DNA from: Enterocloster lavalensis
GTDB taxonomy: Bacteria; Bacillota; Clostridia; Lachnospirales; Lachnospiraceae
NCBI RefSeq assembly: GCF_902364025.1
Contig: NZ_CABJCG010000021.1
Span: 39,307 to 103,306 of the forward strand
DNA: 64,000 bases
Direction of reading: 5' to 3'
The notes under the pieces are model-generated. The model saw nothing but the letters and a program-made list of their open reading frames with translations. It was not told the origin of the DNA and did not search any database. A program made the translations under genes and the position numbers. Positions 51,914 to 61,542 of the stretch are shown one piece after another (position 1 is the stretch's first letter; the number at the start of each line of letters is the position of its first letter).

Positions 51914-53977
51914 ATGTCAAATGAGTCTGGCCGGAAAACACGGAGCGCCGGGAAAGCAGGAACCGCGCGCAGAAAATCGATTTCCTATAAAGTTTGTTTC
52001 AGCCTTCTGGCGATTCTGGTCCCGGCCTTTGCCGTTCTGATCGTCACCGCCTGCATTGTGGCCGCGGGAGCAGTCTCGGATCTCAACGAAAAACTTCTGG
52101 ATCTCCAGACGGATTACGCGGTCTCCAGGGTGGACGACCTTTTCAGCGGAAAGCTGGCGGCCGTCTCCATGCTCGACGAGAGCAGCGAGCTGCAGCAGTA
52201 TTTCCAGTCCGTTTCGAGCAAGGAGGATATCGCCTCCTATGAGAACCTGAGCGATGTGCTGGGCGAGCTCTCGGGGGCGCTCAAGCGGATGGCGTCCGGG
52301 AGCGTGGCGCAGGTCTGGGCGGCCGACGAGCGGACGGGCTGTTATCTGCTGTCCGACGGCCGCGTGATGGAGGCGAAGCTGGGGGAAACGGACTGGTACC
52401 GGTCCGCGACGGAGCAGCGCACGGCTCTGGTGACGGATCCCTATCTGGATCCCATCAGCGATGCGTATGTGGTTTCCGTGGTCTCCCCGGTTTTTTCGCC
52501 GGATGGAAGGGAGGTTCTTGGGACGGCCGGGTTTGACATCTATCTGGACGATCTCAGCCGGATTCTGTCCGCCATCAAGGTGGGAGAGAACGGTTATATG
52601 GAACTGCTCTCCGGCAAATCGGACTATATCTGCAGCGACGACCCCACCTCCCTTGGGCGCAACGTCATGGAGCTGGAGATCGGGGATGAGTACAAGGAAA
52701 AGGTGACCGGCAAATACAACGGGGCCCTGGATTTCAGCTATCAGGGAGTCAAATACACGGCCATGTTCCGCAACAGCGAGACGACTCAGTGGCTGGTGAT
52801 CGCAACCCTGCCCATGTCCGAGGTCACCGCCACCCGGGACGGCCTGATCCTGGTCCTGGTGGCGCTGGCCGCCCTCACCCTGATCCTGATTTCCGGCCTG
52901 GTGGTGGTGATGATCCACCGGCTGTTAAAGCCCCTGTCGGAGATCAGCCGCGGTATGGAGGAATTTTCCAGGGGAAATCTGGAAGTTGAGATCCGGGCGG
53001 GAGGGGACGACGAGATCGGCCTGCTGGCGGAGAGTGTGCGGGCCTCTATCCGCTCGCTCAAGGCCATGATCGGGGATGTGTCCCGCATACTGGGCGAGAT
53101 ATCGGCGGGGAATCTGGACGTCCTGGTGGAAGGCGATTATGTGGGAGATTTCGGCTTTATCAGGACAGCGCTGGAACAGATTCTGGAAGCCTTAAACTCC
53201 ATGCTGGGCCAGATCAGCGCGTCCGCGGAACAGGTTTCCTGCGGCTCGGAGCAGGTGTCCGCCGGGGCCCAGGCTCTGTCCCAGGGCGCTTCAGAGCAGG
53301 CCGCCACCGTGGAAGAGCTGGCCGTAAGCGTAGACCATATCACGCGGCAGATTGCGGCCAACGCGGAGCGTTCCGCCCAGGCGGGCAGCCGTGCGTCCGC
53401 CGTGAGTGCAGAGGCGGTGGAGAGCAACCGCCGGATGCAGGAACTGTTGGAGGCCATGGAGGAGATCCGGGGACGTTCCCAGGAGATCGCCATGATCGCC
53501 AAGACCATTGAGAATATCGCGTTCCAGACCAACATACTGGCGCTCAACGCGTCCGTGGAGGCGGCCAGAGCAGGGGAAGCGGGCAGAGGCTTTGCGGTGG
53601 TGGCGAACGAGGTCCGGGACCTGGCCGTAAAGAGCGCGGAGGCGTCTAAGAGTACGGCGATTCTGATCGAGAGCTCACTGCGGGCGGTCCGGGGCGGCGT
53701 CAGGATGGCGGACGACACGGCCAAATCCCTGCAGAATGTGGTGGAGGGCGTACAATACATCGAGGGAAGCATCCGGGGGATCACGGAGGCTTCCGCCTCC
53801 CAGGCCGGGTCCGCAGAGCAGGTGTCCCAGGGGATCGAACAGATTTCCGGGGTGGTGCAGGTGAACTCCGCCACCGCGGAGGAGGGCGCGGCGGCCAGCG
53901 AGGAGCTCTCCGCCCAGGCCCAGCTGCTCAAAGAGCTGATCCGGAAATTCCGGCTCAGGGACGGCCGGGACAACTGA
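51914..53977 (+). CDS. Methyl-accepting chemotaxis protein
   Basis: The 687-aa receptor starts at the ATG at 51914, with GGAGGA seven bases upstream. It has a membrane helix (~27-52), a dCache-type external sensor (residues ~60-295), a second helix (~312-335), a HAMP region (~336-390) and a cytoplasmic signalling coil with the conserved tip [20 protein letters not shown], then [15 protein letters not shown]. It senses an unknown external ligand and passes the signal to CheA/CheW, which are not in the window. Confidence 0.92.
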   Translation: MSNESGRKTRSAGKAGTARRKSISYKVCFSLLAILVPAFAVLIVTACIVAAGAVSDLNEKLLDLQTDYAVSRVDDLFSGKLAAVSMLDESSELQQYFQSVSSKEDIASYENLSDVLGELSGALKRMASGSVAQVWAADERTGCYLLSDGRVMEAKLGETDWYRSATEQRTALVTDPYLDPISDAYVVSVVSPVFSPDGREVLGTAGFDIYLDDLSRILSAIKVGENGYMELLSGKSDYICSDDPTSLGRNVMELEIGDEYKEKVTGKYNGALDFSYQGVKYTAMFRNSETTQWLVIATLPMSEVTATRDGLILVLVALAALTLILISGLVVVMIHRLLKPLSEISRGMEEFSRGNLEVEIRAGGDDEIGLLAESVRASIRSLKAMIGDVSRILGEISAGNLDVLVEGDYVGDFGFIRTALEQILEALNSMLGQISASAEQVSCGSEQVSAGAQALSQGASEQAATVEELAVSVDHITRQIAANAERSAQAGSRASAVSAEAVESNRRMQELLEAMEEIRGRSQEIAMIAKTIENIAFQTNILALNASVEAARAGEAGRGFAVVANEVRDLAVKSAEASKSTAILIESSLRAVRGGVRMADDTAKSLQNVVEGVQYIEGSIRGITEASASQAGSAEQVSQGIEQISGVVQVNSATAEEGAAASEELSAQAQLLKELIRKFRLRDGRDN

Positions 53978-54006
53978 AGCAACGTATGTGCCAGAAAGGT
54001 GTGAGG

Positions 54007-54045
54007 AAGGCGTTTTCGGACCAAAGGGGGCCGGAAACGCCTTTT
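54007..54045 (+). terminator. Terminator after the chemoreceptor
   Basis: AAGGCGTTTTCGG (54007-54019) pairs with CCGGAAACGCCTT (54031-54043), with one G-U pair, and the T-run reaches 54045. Confidence 0.85.
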
Positions 54046-54175
54046 CCCGCGCTGGGGGACGGGGCAGGAAAATGGACGGGAAGCGCGAAATGCCCGGCCC
54101 GGATATAAAAGGAAGTGGAAAATGGGCGGAAAACGTGGTATAAATGAGGAAGCATATTTTTGCCCGGAGGGATTC

Positions 54176-55195
54176 ATGGAACCATTTTATTACAGCCAGA
54201 TGAGTAAAACAGAGAGAAGCGTTTACCACGGGATGAAGACCGGACTGACGGCCCTGGCCCCCTCCTTCTGCGTTCCGCGCCTGGAGGGACGCCAGCTGGC
54301 GGACGTGTTTTTCAAGCTGCGGCTGGACAACCCGGAGATTTTTTACGCGGTGAGCTTCCAGTACCGCGGGTACCGGGATTCGGACAAGGTGGAGGTGATC
54401 CCCGAGTATCTGTTCGACAAGGGCCGGGTGAAGGAGCACAAACAGGCCATGGAGGCCAGGGTTGCCAAGCTGGCCCGACCGGCGCTCCCCATGTCCGAGT
54501 GGGACCGGGAACTCTACATCCACGACACGATTTGCAGCACCGTGCGCTACGATAAGCTGAAAAAGCCTTATTCCCACGAGATCATCGGCCCGCTGGGCCA
54601 GGGGGTGGGCGTGTGCGAGGGCATCGCCAAATCGGTGAAAATCCTCTGCGACGCACTTGGAATCTGGTGCATCATCGCCATCTCGGAGGCCAACCCGGAG
54701 AAAAAGATCAAATACCGCCACGCCTGGAACGTGGTGCGGATCGGCGGCGTTTACGTTCATCTGGACGCCACCTTTGACAACAGTTTAAGCAGAGGGGGAA
54801 CGGTCCGCCACGACTATTTTAACCTGGACGACCGGAGCCTGTTTCGGGATCATGAGCCGGCGCTCTACGGGATTCCGTCCTGCACGGACGGGAACCGTTT
54901 CTACTACCGGGAGAAAAAGCTCTCATTCACCAAGACGGAGGAGGTGGCCAAGCGGGCCGCCCAGGCGGTGAAAAAGGGGCGGGAGCTGATTTTTCACTGG
55001 AGAGGAGGTTATCTGACCAGGGAGGTGCTGCAGGAGCTTTTAGGGCTCATGGAGCAGGCAGCCGTTCAGCGCGGAAAACACGCGGCCGTGAGCCTGAACT
55101 GGCCCCAGGCGGTGCTGCAGGTGAGCTTTCGGGACGCCGAACCCGCAGAGGAGCTGGTGGTCGAGCAGGCCAACGAGGGGGAGCGGGACGGCTGA
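54176..55195 (+). CDS. Transglutaminase-like cysteine protease-fold protein
   Basis: The 339-aa protein starts at the ATG at 54176 behind CGGAGG. The central domain contains the full transglutaminase-like triad: Cys in GVGVCEGIAKS, His in YRHAWNVV and Asp in HLDATFDNS. No signal peptide or membrane segment is present, so it appears cytoplasmic. The C-terminal ~100 residues are helical. Members of this fold act as proteases or deamidases; the substrate is unknown. It stands alone. Confidence 0.85.
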   Translation: MEPFYYSQMSKTERSVYHGMKTGLTALAPSFCVPRLEGRQLADVFFKLRLDNPEIFYAVSFQYRGYRDSDKVEVIPEYLFDKGRVKEHKQAMEARVAKLARPALPMSEWDRELYIHDTICSTVRYDKLKKPYSHEIIGPLGQGVGVCEGIAKSVKILCDALGIWCIIAISEANPEKKIKYRHAWNVVRIGGVYVHLDATFDNSLSRGGTVRHDYFNLDDRSLFRDHEPALYGIPSCTDGNRFYYREKKLSFTKTEEVAKRAAQAVKKGRELIFHWRGGYLTREVLQELLGLMEQAAVQRGKHAAVSLNWPQAVLQVSFRDAEPAEELVVEQANEGERDG

Positions 55196-55234
55196 GAAGT
55201 CCAAAGCTGGAAAAATATGGTTGAATATTAGCCA

Positions 55235-55263
55235 TTGACAAATGTTCAGTCAAGAGGTATTCT
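55235..55263 (+). promoter_or_regulatory. Promoter of the TetR gene at 55302
   Basis: TTGACA (55235-55240) and TATTCT (55258-55263) are separated by 17 bases. TCAAG..CTTGA repeats over the -10 may be the regulator's site. Confidence 0.7.
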
Positions 55264-55301
55264 TGAATTGTCGTTTTTTGCAATACAGGGAGGTTTGACA
55301 G

Positions 55302-55871
55302 ATGCGCATATCCAAGGAGCCTGAGGTGAGGCGGCAGGAGATCATCGACACGGCCATGCGTGTATTTTCAGAGCAGGGTTATGAGGCCACGACCATGAAG
55401 GACATCGCCCGGGAGATGAAGGTGGCGAGCGGCCTGTGCTATCACTATTTTCCCAACAAACAGGAGCTCTACGAGACCGCGGTGAGACAGTACGCCAGGG
55501 CGTGCAGCGCGGGATTTGTGGAGATTTTCAGGCGGACGGAGCTTTCCCTCAGCGAGAGCCTTGAGCAGTTGGGTAATGTGTGGAAAGCGGCCAGGACGGG
55601 AGGCGTGTTTGCCTATGAGAGCTTTTTTCACGGCAAGGGCAACGAGGTATTCCATTACCAGCTGGATGTGGCGGTGGTACGGGAGCTGCTGCCCTGGGTG
55701 ACGGCCTATCTGGAAGTCTTAAAGGCGCGCGGCGAGATCAGCGTGCCGGATGCCGGGGCTGCTGCGCGGTTTGTGCTGTACGGCCAGATGGGCCTGGTGG
55801 ACGACCACAGCGTTCCGCTGGAGGATCGGATCGAGCGGATCAAGGAACTGATTGTGAGAACATTGGCGTGA
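55302..55871 (+). CDS. TetR-family regulator
   Basis: The 189-aa protein follows GGGAGG. The N-terminal TetR domain (residues 8-55) has AMRVFSEQGYEATTMKDIA and the recognition helix segment ASGLCYHYFPNKQEL; the rest is a helical ligand domain. A methyltransferase gene starts 85 bases downstream in the same direction. TGTTCA-type motifs occur both in front of this gene and in front of the methyltransferase, so it may control both. Confidence 0.88.
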   Translation: MRISKEPEVRRQEIIDTAMRVFSEQGYEATTMKDIAREMKVASGLCYHYFPNKQELYETAVRQYARACSAGFVEIFRRTELSLSESLEQLGNVWKAARTGGVFAYESFFHGKGNEVFHYQLDVAVVRELLPWVTAYLEVLKARGEISVPDAGAAARFVLYGQMGLVDDHSVPLEDRIERIKELIVRTLA

Positions 55872-55956
55872 GAGACCCCGCCGGAGCGGCGGGGGAATTT
55901 TTAAGGCATTGATTGAATTACTGTCAATGAAAGATGTTCAATTAAGGAGGCGGAAT

Positions 55957-56580
55957 ATGGAATCGACGAAAGAGTTTCAGGAGGAGACCAGGAGGTATTT
56001 TGACCGGTTGGCGAAGGATTACGACGACAGCTGCGACGGAAGGTTTGTGAGATGCATGTACCGGGAGGTGATCCGGCGGGCCGTTTCCCTGCCGGGGGAC
56101 CGGGTGCTGGACCTGGGCTGCGGAAACGGCAATCTGATCCGGATGCTGCGGGAGATGAAGCAGGTTTCCTGCTGGGGCGCGGACCTCTCCCCGCAGATGA
56201 TCCGGGAGGCCGGGAAGAATCTGGGGGACGGGGTAAATCTTGCGGTAGCGGACGCCGCCTCTCTGCCCTACGGGGACGGGCAGTTCGACATTGTGATCTG
56301 CAACGCCTCCTTTCACCATTACACGGAGCCGGAGCGGGCGGTGGAAGAGATCCGCAGGGTGCTTAGGACCGGCGGAACCCTGATCCTGGGGGATCCCACC
56401 ATTCCGGGAAGGCTGGCCCGGAAGCTTTTGAACCAGGCGGTTCACAAGCGGGATTCCGGGGATTTCAAAATTTATGGCAAAGCGGAAATTACCTCGCTGT
56501 TCTCCACCCGGGGCTTCCGGGTTCACAGCTGGAAACGGATCAATTACCGGTCGTTTGTGTTCGAAGCGGAAAAAATTTAA
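55957..56580 (+). CDS. Class I SAM-dependent methyltransferase (UbiE-like)
   Basis: The 207-aa enzyme starts at the ATG at 55957 with AAGGAGG upstream. It has motif I VLDLGCGNGNLIRML, the acidic GADLSPQMI, LPYGDGQFDIVICNASFHHY and LRTGGTLILGDP, the classical methyltransferase 11 set. The acceptor is a small molecule of unknown kind. It follows a TetR regulator and precedes the iron-uptake operon, from which it is separated by that operon's own promoter. Confidence 0.88.
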   Translation: MESTKEFQEETRRYFDRLAKDYDDSCDGRFVRCMYREVIRRAVSLPGDRVLDLGCGNGNLIRMLREMKQVSCWGADLSPQMIREAGKNLGDGVNLAVADAASLPYGDGQFDIVICNASFHHYTEPERAVEEIRRVLRTGGTLILGDPTIPGRLARKLLNQAVHKRDSGDFKIYGKAEITSLFSTRGFRVHSWKRINYRSFVFEAEKI

Positions 56581-56588
56581 AATTTTGA

Positions 56589-56617
56589 TTGACATTTCGA
56601 TTAGTTAGTGCTAACCT
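56589..56617 (+). promoter_or_regulatory. Promoter of the feo operon
   Basis: TTGACA (56589-56594) and TAACCT (56612-56617) are spaced by 17 bases and overlap the DtxR-like box. Confidence 0.7.
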
Positions 56618-56619
56618 AA
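56601..56619. promoter_or_regulatory. DtxR/IdeR-like iron box
   Basis: TTAGTTAGTGCTAACCTAA is a near-perfect palindrome matching the DtxR-type consensus TTAGGTTAGCCTAACCTAA. It covers the -10 box of the feoA promoter, as expected for iron-dependent repression. Confidence 0.75.
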
Positions 56620-56706
56620 ACTTGCAGTTAGGATACCATAACTTTCCAGCTGCCTTTGATCCACGCAGCTGGAAAAACAGGATCGTTCGGAAAGAGGAGT
56701 GATTGT

Positions 56707-56916
56707 ATGCCGTTGACAATGGCGAGAGAAGGCGAGGTAACATCCATTAAGCGGGTAGGCGGAAAGGACGAGGTGCGCCGCCATCTGGAAAATATGGGAT
56801 TTGTGCCCGGAACCGACGTGACCGTCGTTTCCGTCAATAACGGCAACGTGGTCGTGAACGTAAAGGAAGCGCGCGTTGCAATCAGCAGGGAAATGGCCAA
56901 CAAGATTTTGATATAA
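56707..56916 (+). CDS. feoA: FeoA, first copy
   Basis: The 69-aa SH3-like protein (EGEVTSIKRVGGKDEVRRHL; MGFVPGTDVTVVS) starts at the ATG at 56707 behind AGAGGAG. FeoA is a small cytoplasmic partner of the FeoB ferrous-iron transporter. It is the first gene of the feoA-feoA-feoB operon under an iron box. Confidence 0.92.
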   Translation: MPLTMAREGEVTSIKRVGGKDEVRRHLENMGFVPGTDVTVVSVNNGNVVVNVKEARVAISREMANKILI

Positions 56917-56953
56917 AGGGTCATGGGGATGAAAAGGAAGGAGTGCAATCGAT

Positions 56954-57175
56954 ATGCAGACACTGAAGGAAGTAACGTGCGGCAGCACCGTTTCCGTGGT
57001 GAAGCTCCACGGCGAGGGCGCGGTGAGGCGCCGCATCATGGACATGGGAATCACCAGGGGAACCCAGGTTTTTGTGCGCAAGGTGGCGCCCTTTGGCGAC
57101 CCGGTGGAGGTGACGGTCAGAGGGTATGAGCTTTCGCTGAGAAAAGCGGACGCGGAGATGATCGAGGTGCAGTGA
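56954..57175 (+). CDS. feoA: FeoA, second copy
   Basis: The 73-aa SH3-like protein (GAVRRRIMDMGITRGTQVFV; DPVEVTVRGYELSLR) follows the first FeoA by 37 bases and an AAGGAAGGAG site. It differs clearly from the first copy, so the two probably have separate contacts with FeoB. Confidence 0.93.
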   Translation: MQTLKEVTCGSTVSVVKLHGEGAVRRRIMDMGITRGTQVFVRKVAPFGDPVEVTVRGYELSLRKADAEMIEVQ

Positions 57176-57200
57176 GGGCTGCATTTTTTATGAGAATGAG

Positions 57201-57214
57201 TTAGTTATAACTAA
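57201..57214. promoter_or_regulatory. Possible second iron box before feoB
   Basis: TTAGTTATAACTAA is a perfect palindrome sharing the TTAGTTA half with the box at 56601-56619, and lies 46 bases before feoB. Confidence 0.5.
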
Positions 57215-57259
57215 TTTTTGATCAGATTTCTCAGTCAGAGAAAGAGGAGGATTTGAAAA

Positions 57260-59434
57260 ATGTCAATCAAAATTGCATTGGCCGGCAACCCAAACTGCGG
57301 TAAAACCACATTGTTTAACGGCCTGACCGGCTCCAACCAGTTTGTGGGGAACTGGCCCGGCGTGACGGTGGAGAAAAAGGAAGGGCGTTTAAAGGGCAAT
57401 AAAGACGTCATTATAATGGATCTTCCTGGCATCTATTCCCTTTCCCCCTACACGCTGGAGGAGGTAGTGGCCCGAAACTACCTGATCACGGAGCGCCCGG
57501 ATGTGATCTTAAACATCGTGGACGGCACCAATTTAGAGCGCAACCTGTATCTGTCCACCCAGCTGATGGAGCTTGGCATCCCGGTTCTTATGGCCGTGAA
57601 CATGATGGACATCGTGAAGAAGTCCGGCGACGAGATCAACATCGGGCAGCTGAGCAAAAAGCTGGGCTGTCCGGTTGTGGAAATCTCCGCGTTAAAGGGA
57701 ACGGGCATCATGGAGGCCGCGGGCCAGGCGGTGGCTCTGGCCGCCCAGAGCAGGCAGAACGCCGCTGTTCACAAGTTCAGCGCCGATGTGGAGGCTGTGC
57801 TGGAGGAGATCGAGCGCTGCCTTGGCGGCGGAATTCCGGAGGAGCAGAAGCGGTTCTACGCCATCAAGTTATTTGAGCGGGACGACAAAATCACCGCCCG
57901 GATGAGCATGGTGCCGGATGTGGAACACCTGATCAGGCGCACGGAGGAGGCGTTGGACGACGATGCGGAGAGCATTATCACCAATGAGCGCTATACATAC
58001 ATCGCTTCCATCATCGACGGCTGTTATCGCAGAAAGCACAGACAGAAGCTCAGCACCTCAGACAAGATCGACCACGTTGTGACCAACCGTTTCCTGGCGC
58101 TTCCGATCTTCGCGCTGGTGATGTGGCTGGTATACTACGTTTCCGTATCCACGGTGGGCACCTGGGCCACGGACTGGACCAACGACGGCCTGTTCGGGGA
58201 GGGCTGGGAAATGTTCGGCAGGTGGGTGCCCGGCATCCCGGTTATAGTCGGTGATTTCCTGGCGTCCGTGAACTGCGCCGGATGGCTGTCCAGCCTGATC
58301 CTGGACGGCATTGTGGCAGGCGTTGGAGCGGTATTGGGCTTTGTGCCCCAGATGCTGGTGCTGTTCATTTTCCTGGCCTTTTTGGAAGCCTGCGGCTACA
58401 TGGCCAGGGTGGCATTTATCATGGACCGCATTTTCCGCAAATTCGGCCTGTCCGGAAAGTCCTTCATCCCCATGCTGATCGGCACGGGCTGCGGCGTCCC
58501 TGGGATCATGGCCAGCCGTACCATAGAAAACGACCGGGACCGCAAGATGACCATCATGACCACCACCTTTATCCCCTGCGGCGCCAAGCTGCCCATCATC
58601 GCGCTGTTTGCGGGAGCGCTGTTCGGCGGGGCTTCCTGGGTTGCGCCCAGCGCTTACTTTGTGGGGATCGCCGCGATCATCTGCTCCGGTATCATTTTAA
58701 AGAAAACGAAACTGTTTGCAGGGGATCCGGCTCCCTTTGTGATGGAGCTGCCCGCCTACCATATGCCGACGGCCGTCAATGTGCTGCGCAGCATGTGGGA
58801 GCGGGGCTGGTCCTTTATCAAGAAAGCGGGGACCGTGATCCTGCTCTCCACCATCTTTATCTGGTTCACATCCAGTTTCGGGTTTGTGGACGGGAGCTTT
58901 GGGATGGTGGAGGACCTGTCCGACGGGCTTCTGGCGGTGATCGGCAGGGGAATCTCCTGGATCTTCGCGCCTCTGGGCTGGGGCAGCTGGCAGGCGGCCG
59001 TAGCGGCCATCACCGGACTTGTGGCCAAGGAAAATGTGGTCGGCACCTTCGGAATCCTCTTCGGTTTCGCGGAAGTGGCCGAGGACGGACAGGAAATCTG
59101 GGGAACCATGGCCCAGACCTTCACGGCGGTCAGCGCGTACTCCTTCCTGGTATTTAACCTGCTGTGCGCTCCCTGTTTTGCGGCCATCGGAGCCATTAAG
59201 CGGGAGATGAACAATGCAAAATGGACCTGGTTCGCCATCGGTTACCAGACGGCTTTAGCCTACGCGGTGTCCCTGTGCATTTACCAGCTTGGCACCTGGT
59301 TTACCACCGGGACCTTTGGAATCGGCGCCGCCGCTGCGCTGCTGGTGATCGCTCTGTTTATTTATCTGATGGTCCGGCCATACCGGGAGGGCAGGTCCCT
59401 GACGGCCCGCTTAAGCGCGGGAAAAGCGGTTTAG
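57260..59434 (+). CDS. feoB: FeoB ferrous iron transporter
   Basis: The 724-aa protein has the N-terminal GTPase domain with G1 GNPNCGKTT (9-17), G3 DLPG, G4 NMMD and a G5-like SALKG. The helical GDI-type region follows, then the membrane part with two Gate domains (GTGCGVPGIMASRTI; FIPCGAKLPI) and about ten helices. It imports Fe(II) under anaerobic conditions. AGAGGAGG precedes the ATG. All expected parts are present. Confidence 0.97.
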   Translation: MSIKIALAGNPNCGKTTLFNGLTGSNQFVGNWPGVTVEKKEGRLKGNKDVIIMDLPGIYSLSPYTLEEVVARNYLITERPDVILNIVDGTNLERNLYLSTQLMELGIPVLMAVNMMDIVKKSGDEINIGQLSKKLGCPVVEISALKGTGIMEAAGQAVALAAQSRQNAAVHKFSADVEAVLEEIERCLGGGIPEEQKRFYAIKLFERDDKITARMSMVPDVEHLIRRTEEALDDDAESIITNERYTYIASIIDGCYRRKHRQKLSTSDKIDHVVTNRFLALPIFALVMWLVYYVSVSTVGTWATDWTNDGLFGEGWEMFGRWVPGIPVIVGDFLASVNCAGWLSSLILDGIVAGVGAVLGFVPQMLVLFIFLAFLEACGYMARVAFIMDRIFRKFGLSGKSFIPMLIGTGCGVPGIMASRTIENDRDRKMTIMTTTFIPCGAKLPIIALFAGALFGGASWVAPSAYFVGIAAIICSGIILKKTKLFAGDPAPFVMELPAYHMPTAVNVLRSMWERGWSFIKKAGTVILLSTIFIWFTSSFGFVDGSFGMVEDLSDGLLAVIGRGISWIFAPLGWGSWQAAVAAITGLVAKENVVGTFGILFGFAEVAEDGQEIWGTMAQTFTAVSAYSFLVFNLLCAPCFAAIGAIKREMNNAKWTWFAIGYQTALAYAVSLCIYQLGTWFTTGTFGIGAAAALLVIALFIYLMVRPYREGRSLTARLSAGKAV

Positions 59435-59551
59435 ACAGAATTGACCAACCCTTTTGACAGGCCGGTGCCCGGAGTTTCCGGGATCCGGCCTGCGGCGAAA
59501 CAGAAAAACAAGGCCCTGCAAAGCCGGAGATAACGCGAGGAGGAAACCGAT

Positions 59552-59830
59552 ATGTGGCAAAAGGAGCAGGTGATTGACGAGCTCCAAAGGCGTGGAAAGC
59601 GCATAACGGAACAGCGGAACATGCTTTTGGATGTGATTCTGGCAGGGAACTGGGCTACCTGCAAGGATATTTATTACGAGGCCCGCAAAAAGGACCCCGG
59701 GCTGGGGCTGGCCACCGTTTACCGGACCGTGGGGGCGCTGGAGGAGATCGGCGTCCTGTCCCGGGCCTATCAGTATTCCTTTTTGCCGGAGAACGGGAAA
59801 CGGTGCGGGGAACTGGGCGGGAACGCTTGA
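59552..59830 (+). CDS. Fur-family DNA-binding domain only protein
   Basis: The 92-aa protein has the Fur winged helix (RRGKRITEQRNMLLDVIL; IYYEARKKDP; GLATVYRTVGALEEIGVLSR) but stops shortly after it. The ~50-residue dimerisation and metal-binding domain, including the HHxHxxC and CxxC motifs, is absent; the following DNA shows no continuation. GCGAGGAGG precedes the ATG. It follows feoB by 117 bases. It may act as a metal-independent or partner-dependent regulator of iron uptake, or be a decayed gene. Confidence 0.8.
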   Translation: MWQKEQVIDELQRRGKRITEQRNMLLDVILAGNWATCKDIYYEARKKDPGLGLATVYRTVGALEEIGVLSRAYQYSFLPENGKRCGELGGNA

Positions 59831-59947
59831 AATAAAGAAGATTCCCGGCAAATGCCGGCGGCGGCAGTGTGAACGGCTGCCGGCTTCTGGAGGGATTTGT
59901 GCAATGTATACAATTATACGGCAGGTAATTTTTGTGTAGTTTCCCGC

Positions 59948-59976
59948 TTACACGTGTTGGATCAATATGCTATAGT
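59948..59976 (+). promoter_or_regulatory. Promoter of the MATE gene
   Basis: TTACAC (59948-59953) and TATAGT (59971-59976) are spaced by 17 bases. Transcription would start just before the leader hairpin. Confidence 0.6.
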
Positions 59977-59991
59977 TTAGGTATGAAACAT

Positions 59992-60047
59992 GGTTGTAGC
60001 TCTTTCGTGAAGGCCATTCACGGGAGGGATACAGCCTTTTTCTTTTT
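59992..60047 (+). terminator. Leader hairpin-terminator before the MATE gene
   Basis: A 19-base arm (59992-60010) pairs with 60018-60036, with several G-U pairs, and is followed by TTTTTCTTTTT. It lies between the MATE promoter and its start codon, so it looks like an attenuator of the exporter rather than the end of an earlier gene. I do not recognise a named RNA class. Confidence 0.75.
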
Positions 60048-60104
60048 ATAAATATTCGGTTATCCAACCGCCATTTTCAGGAAACAGTAGGAGGAATCAA
60101 ACAT

Positions 60105-61520
60105 ATGAATGAACAAGCAAACCGATATCTGGCAGAGGAACCGGTGGGGCCGCTGATGCTGAAGTTTTCCATTCCCTGCATCATGTCTCTTCTGGTGTCG
60201 GCTCTGTATAATATTGTGGATCAGATTTTCATTGGCCGTGGCGTGGGGTATCTGGGAAACGGGGCTACCAACGTGGTATTTCCGGTAACCATTGTCGCGC
60301 TGGCCATCGCGCTGCTGGTGGGGGACGGCTGCGCCGCTTTCCTGAGCATCTGCCAGGGCATGGGGGACGGGGAGCGGGCGCATCGCAGCGTGGGAAACGC
60401 GGTGACGGTGATCGTGGCCACGGGTCTGGTCCTGACTGTGCTGCTGGCAGTATTTCAGGATAAACTGCTCTGGGCGTTCGGGGCAACGAAGAACAACATC
60501 GCTTATGCCCGTGAGTATTTCCGCTATATTGTGGTGGGAATCCCATTTTTTATGTTCGCAAATGCCATGAACTCAGTGATTCGTGCTGACGGCAGTCCGG
60601 CGTTCGCCATGTTATCCACCCTGATCGGCTGTGCGATCAACGTAGTGCTGGACCCAATAGCGATTTTTGTACTGCACTGGGGGATGGCCGGGGCCGCTCT
60701 GGCTACGGTGGCCGGTCAGCTGGTGTCCGCATTGCTGGCGGCCTGTTATCTTTTCCGCACCAAATCCTTCCGCCTGAAGCGTTCCAGCTTCCGCCCGGAG
60801 TGGGGGCTGCTCGGGCGAACCATGCCCCTTGGGATCAGCAGCTTTCTGACACAGATTTCCATTGTCGTCATCATGGTGGTAATGAACAATGTGCTGGTGA
60901 TCTATGGAGCCCGTTCCAGGTACGGCGCGGACATCCCGCTGACTGTGGTTGGAATCGTGATGAAGGTGTTCCAGATCGTGGTATCCATAGTGGTGGGGAT
61001 CGCAGCCGGTTCCCAGCCCATTGTGGGTTATAATTACGGCGCGGGCCGCCATGACCGCGTGCGCCGGATTTTTACCGTCATGATGACGGCCGAGGCGTGT
61101 GTGGGTCTGATCGCCATGATCTGTTTCGAGTGCTTTCCCTTGCCGATCATCCGGATATTTGGCAGCGAGAATGAACTGTACAATGAGTTCGCGGTGATTT
61201 CCTTCCGTGTGTTTCTATGTACCATCGCCCTCTGCTGCGTTCAGAAGGCCTGCAGTATTTTTCTTCAGTCCCTGGGAAAACCTATGCTCTCCATGAGCCT
61301 GTCACTGCTGCGGGATTTTATTCTCAGCGTTCCGCTGACTCTGATCCTGCCCCGCTATCTGGGCGTCACGGGCGCCCTCTACTCCGGCCCCATTGCGGAT
61401 GTTGTCTCCTTTGCGGCGGCGGTATTCTGCGTGCGCCGCGTGTTCCGGGAGCTTAGAAAGGAGGAGACGGGAAACGGGAGAACTGCTGTTTCCGGGGATA
61501 GGGTTCGCTGTGTTTCTTAA
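60105..61520 (+). CDS. MATE-family multidrug exporter
   Basis: The 471-aa protein has twelve membrane helices and MATE features: PLMLKFSIPCIMSLLVSALY, then NIVDQIFIGRGVG in helix 1-2, a RADGSPAFAMLSTL segment, and GIAAGSQPIVGYNYGA in helix 7-8. It exports cationic or hydrophobic drugs using Na+ or H+. AGGAGG precedes the ATG. Its promoter is followed by a terminator-like hairpin, suggesting inducible expression. Confidence 0.92.
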   Translation: MNEQANRYLAEEPVGPLMLKFSIPCIMSLLVSALYNIVDQIFIGRGVGYLGNGATNVVFPVTIVALAIALLVGDGCAAFLSICQGMGDGERAHRSVGNAVTVIVATGLVLTVLLAVFQDKLLWAFGATKNNIAYAREYFRYIVVGIPFFMFANAMNSVIRADGSPAFAMLSTLIGCAINVVLDPIAIFVLHWGMAGAALATVAGQLVSALLAACYLFRTKSFRLKRSSFRPEWGLLGRTMPLGISSFLTQISIVVIMVVMNNVLVIYGARSRYGADIPLTVVGIVMKVFQIVVSIVVGIAAGSQPIVGYNYGAGRHDRVRRIFTVMMTAEACVGLIAMICFECFPLPIIRIFGSENELYNEFAVISFRVFLCTIALCCVQKACSIFLQSLGKPMLSMSLSLLRDFILSVPLTLILPRYLGVTGALYSGPIADVVSFAAAVFCVRRVFRELRKEETGNGRTAVSGDRVRCVS

Positions 61521-61542
61521 AGGATTTCCGGGAAAAATCGAT

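Noticed and set aside
53137..54760. Two long minus-strand frames (346 and 361 aa) over the chemoreceptor
   Set aside because: They are antisense to intact genes and have Ser/Pro/Arg-rich shadow composition.
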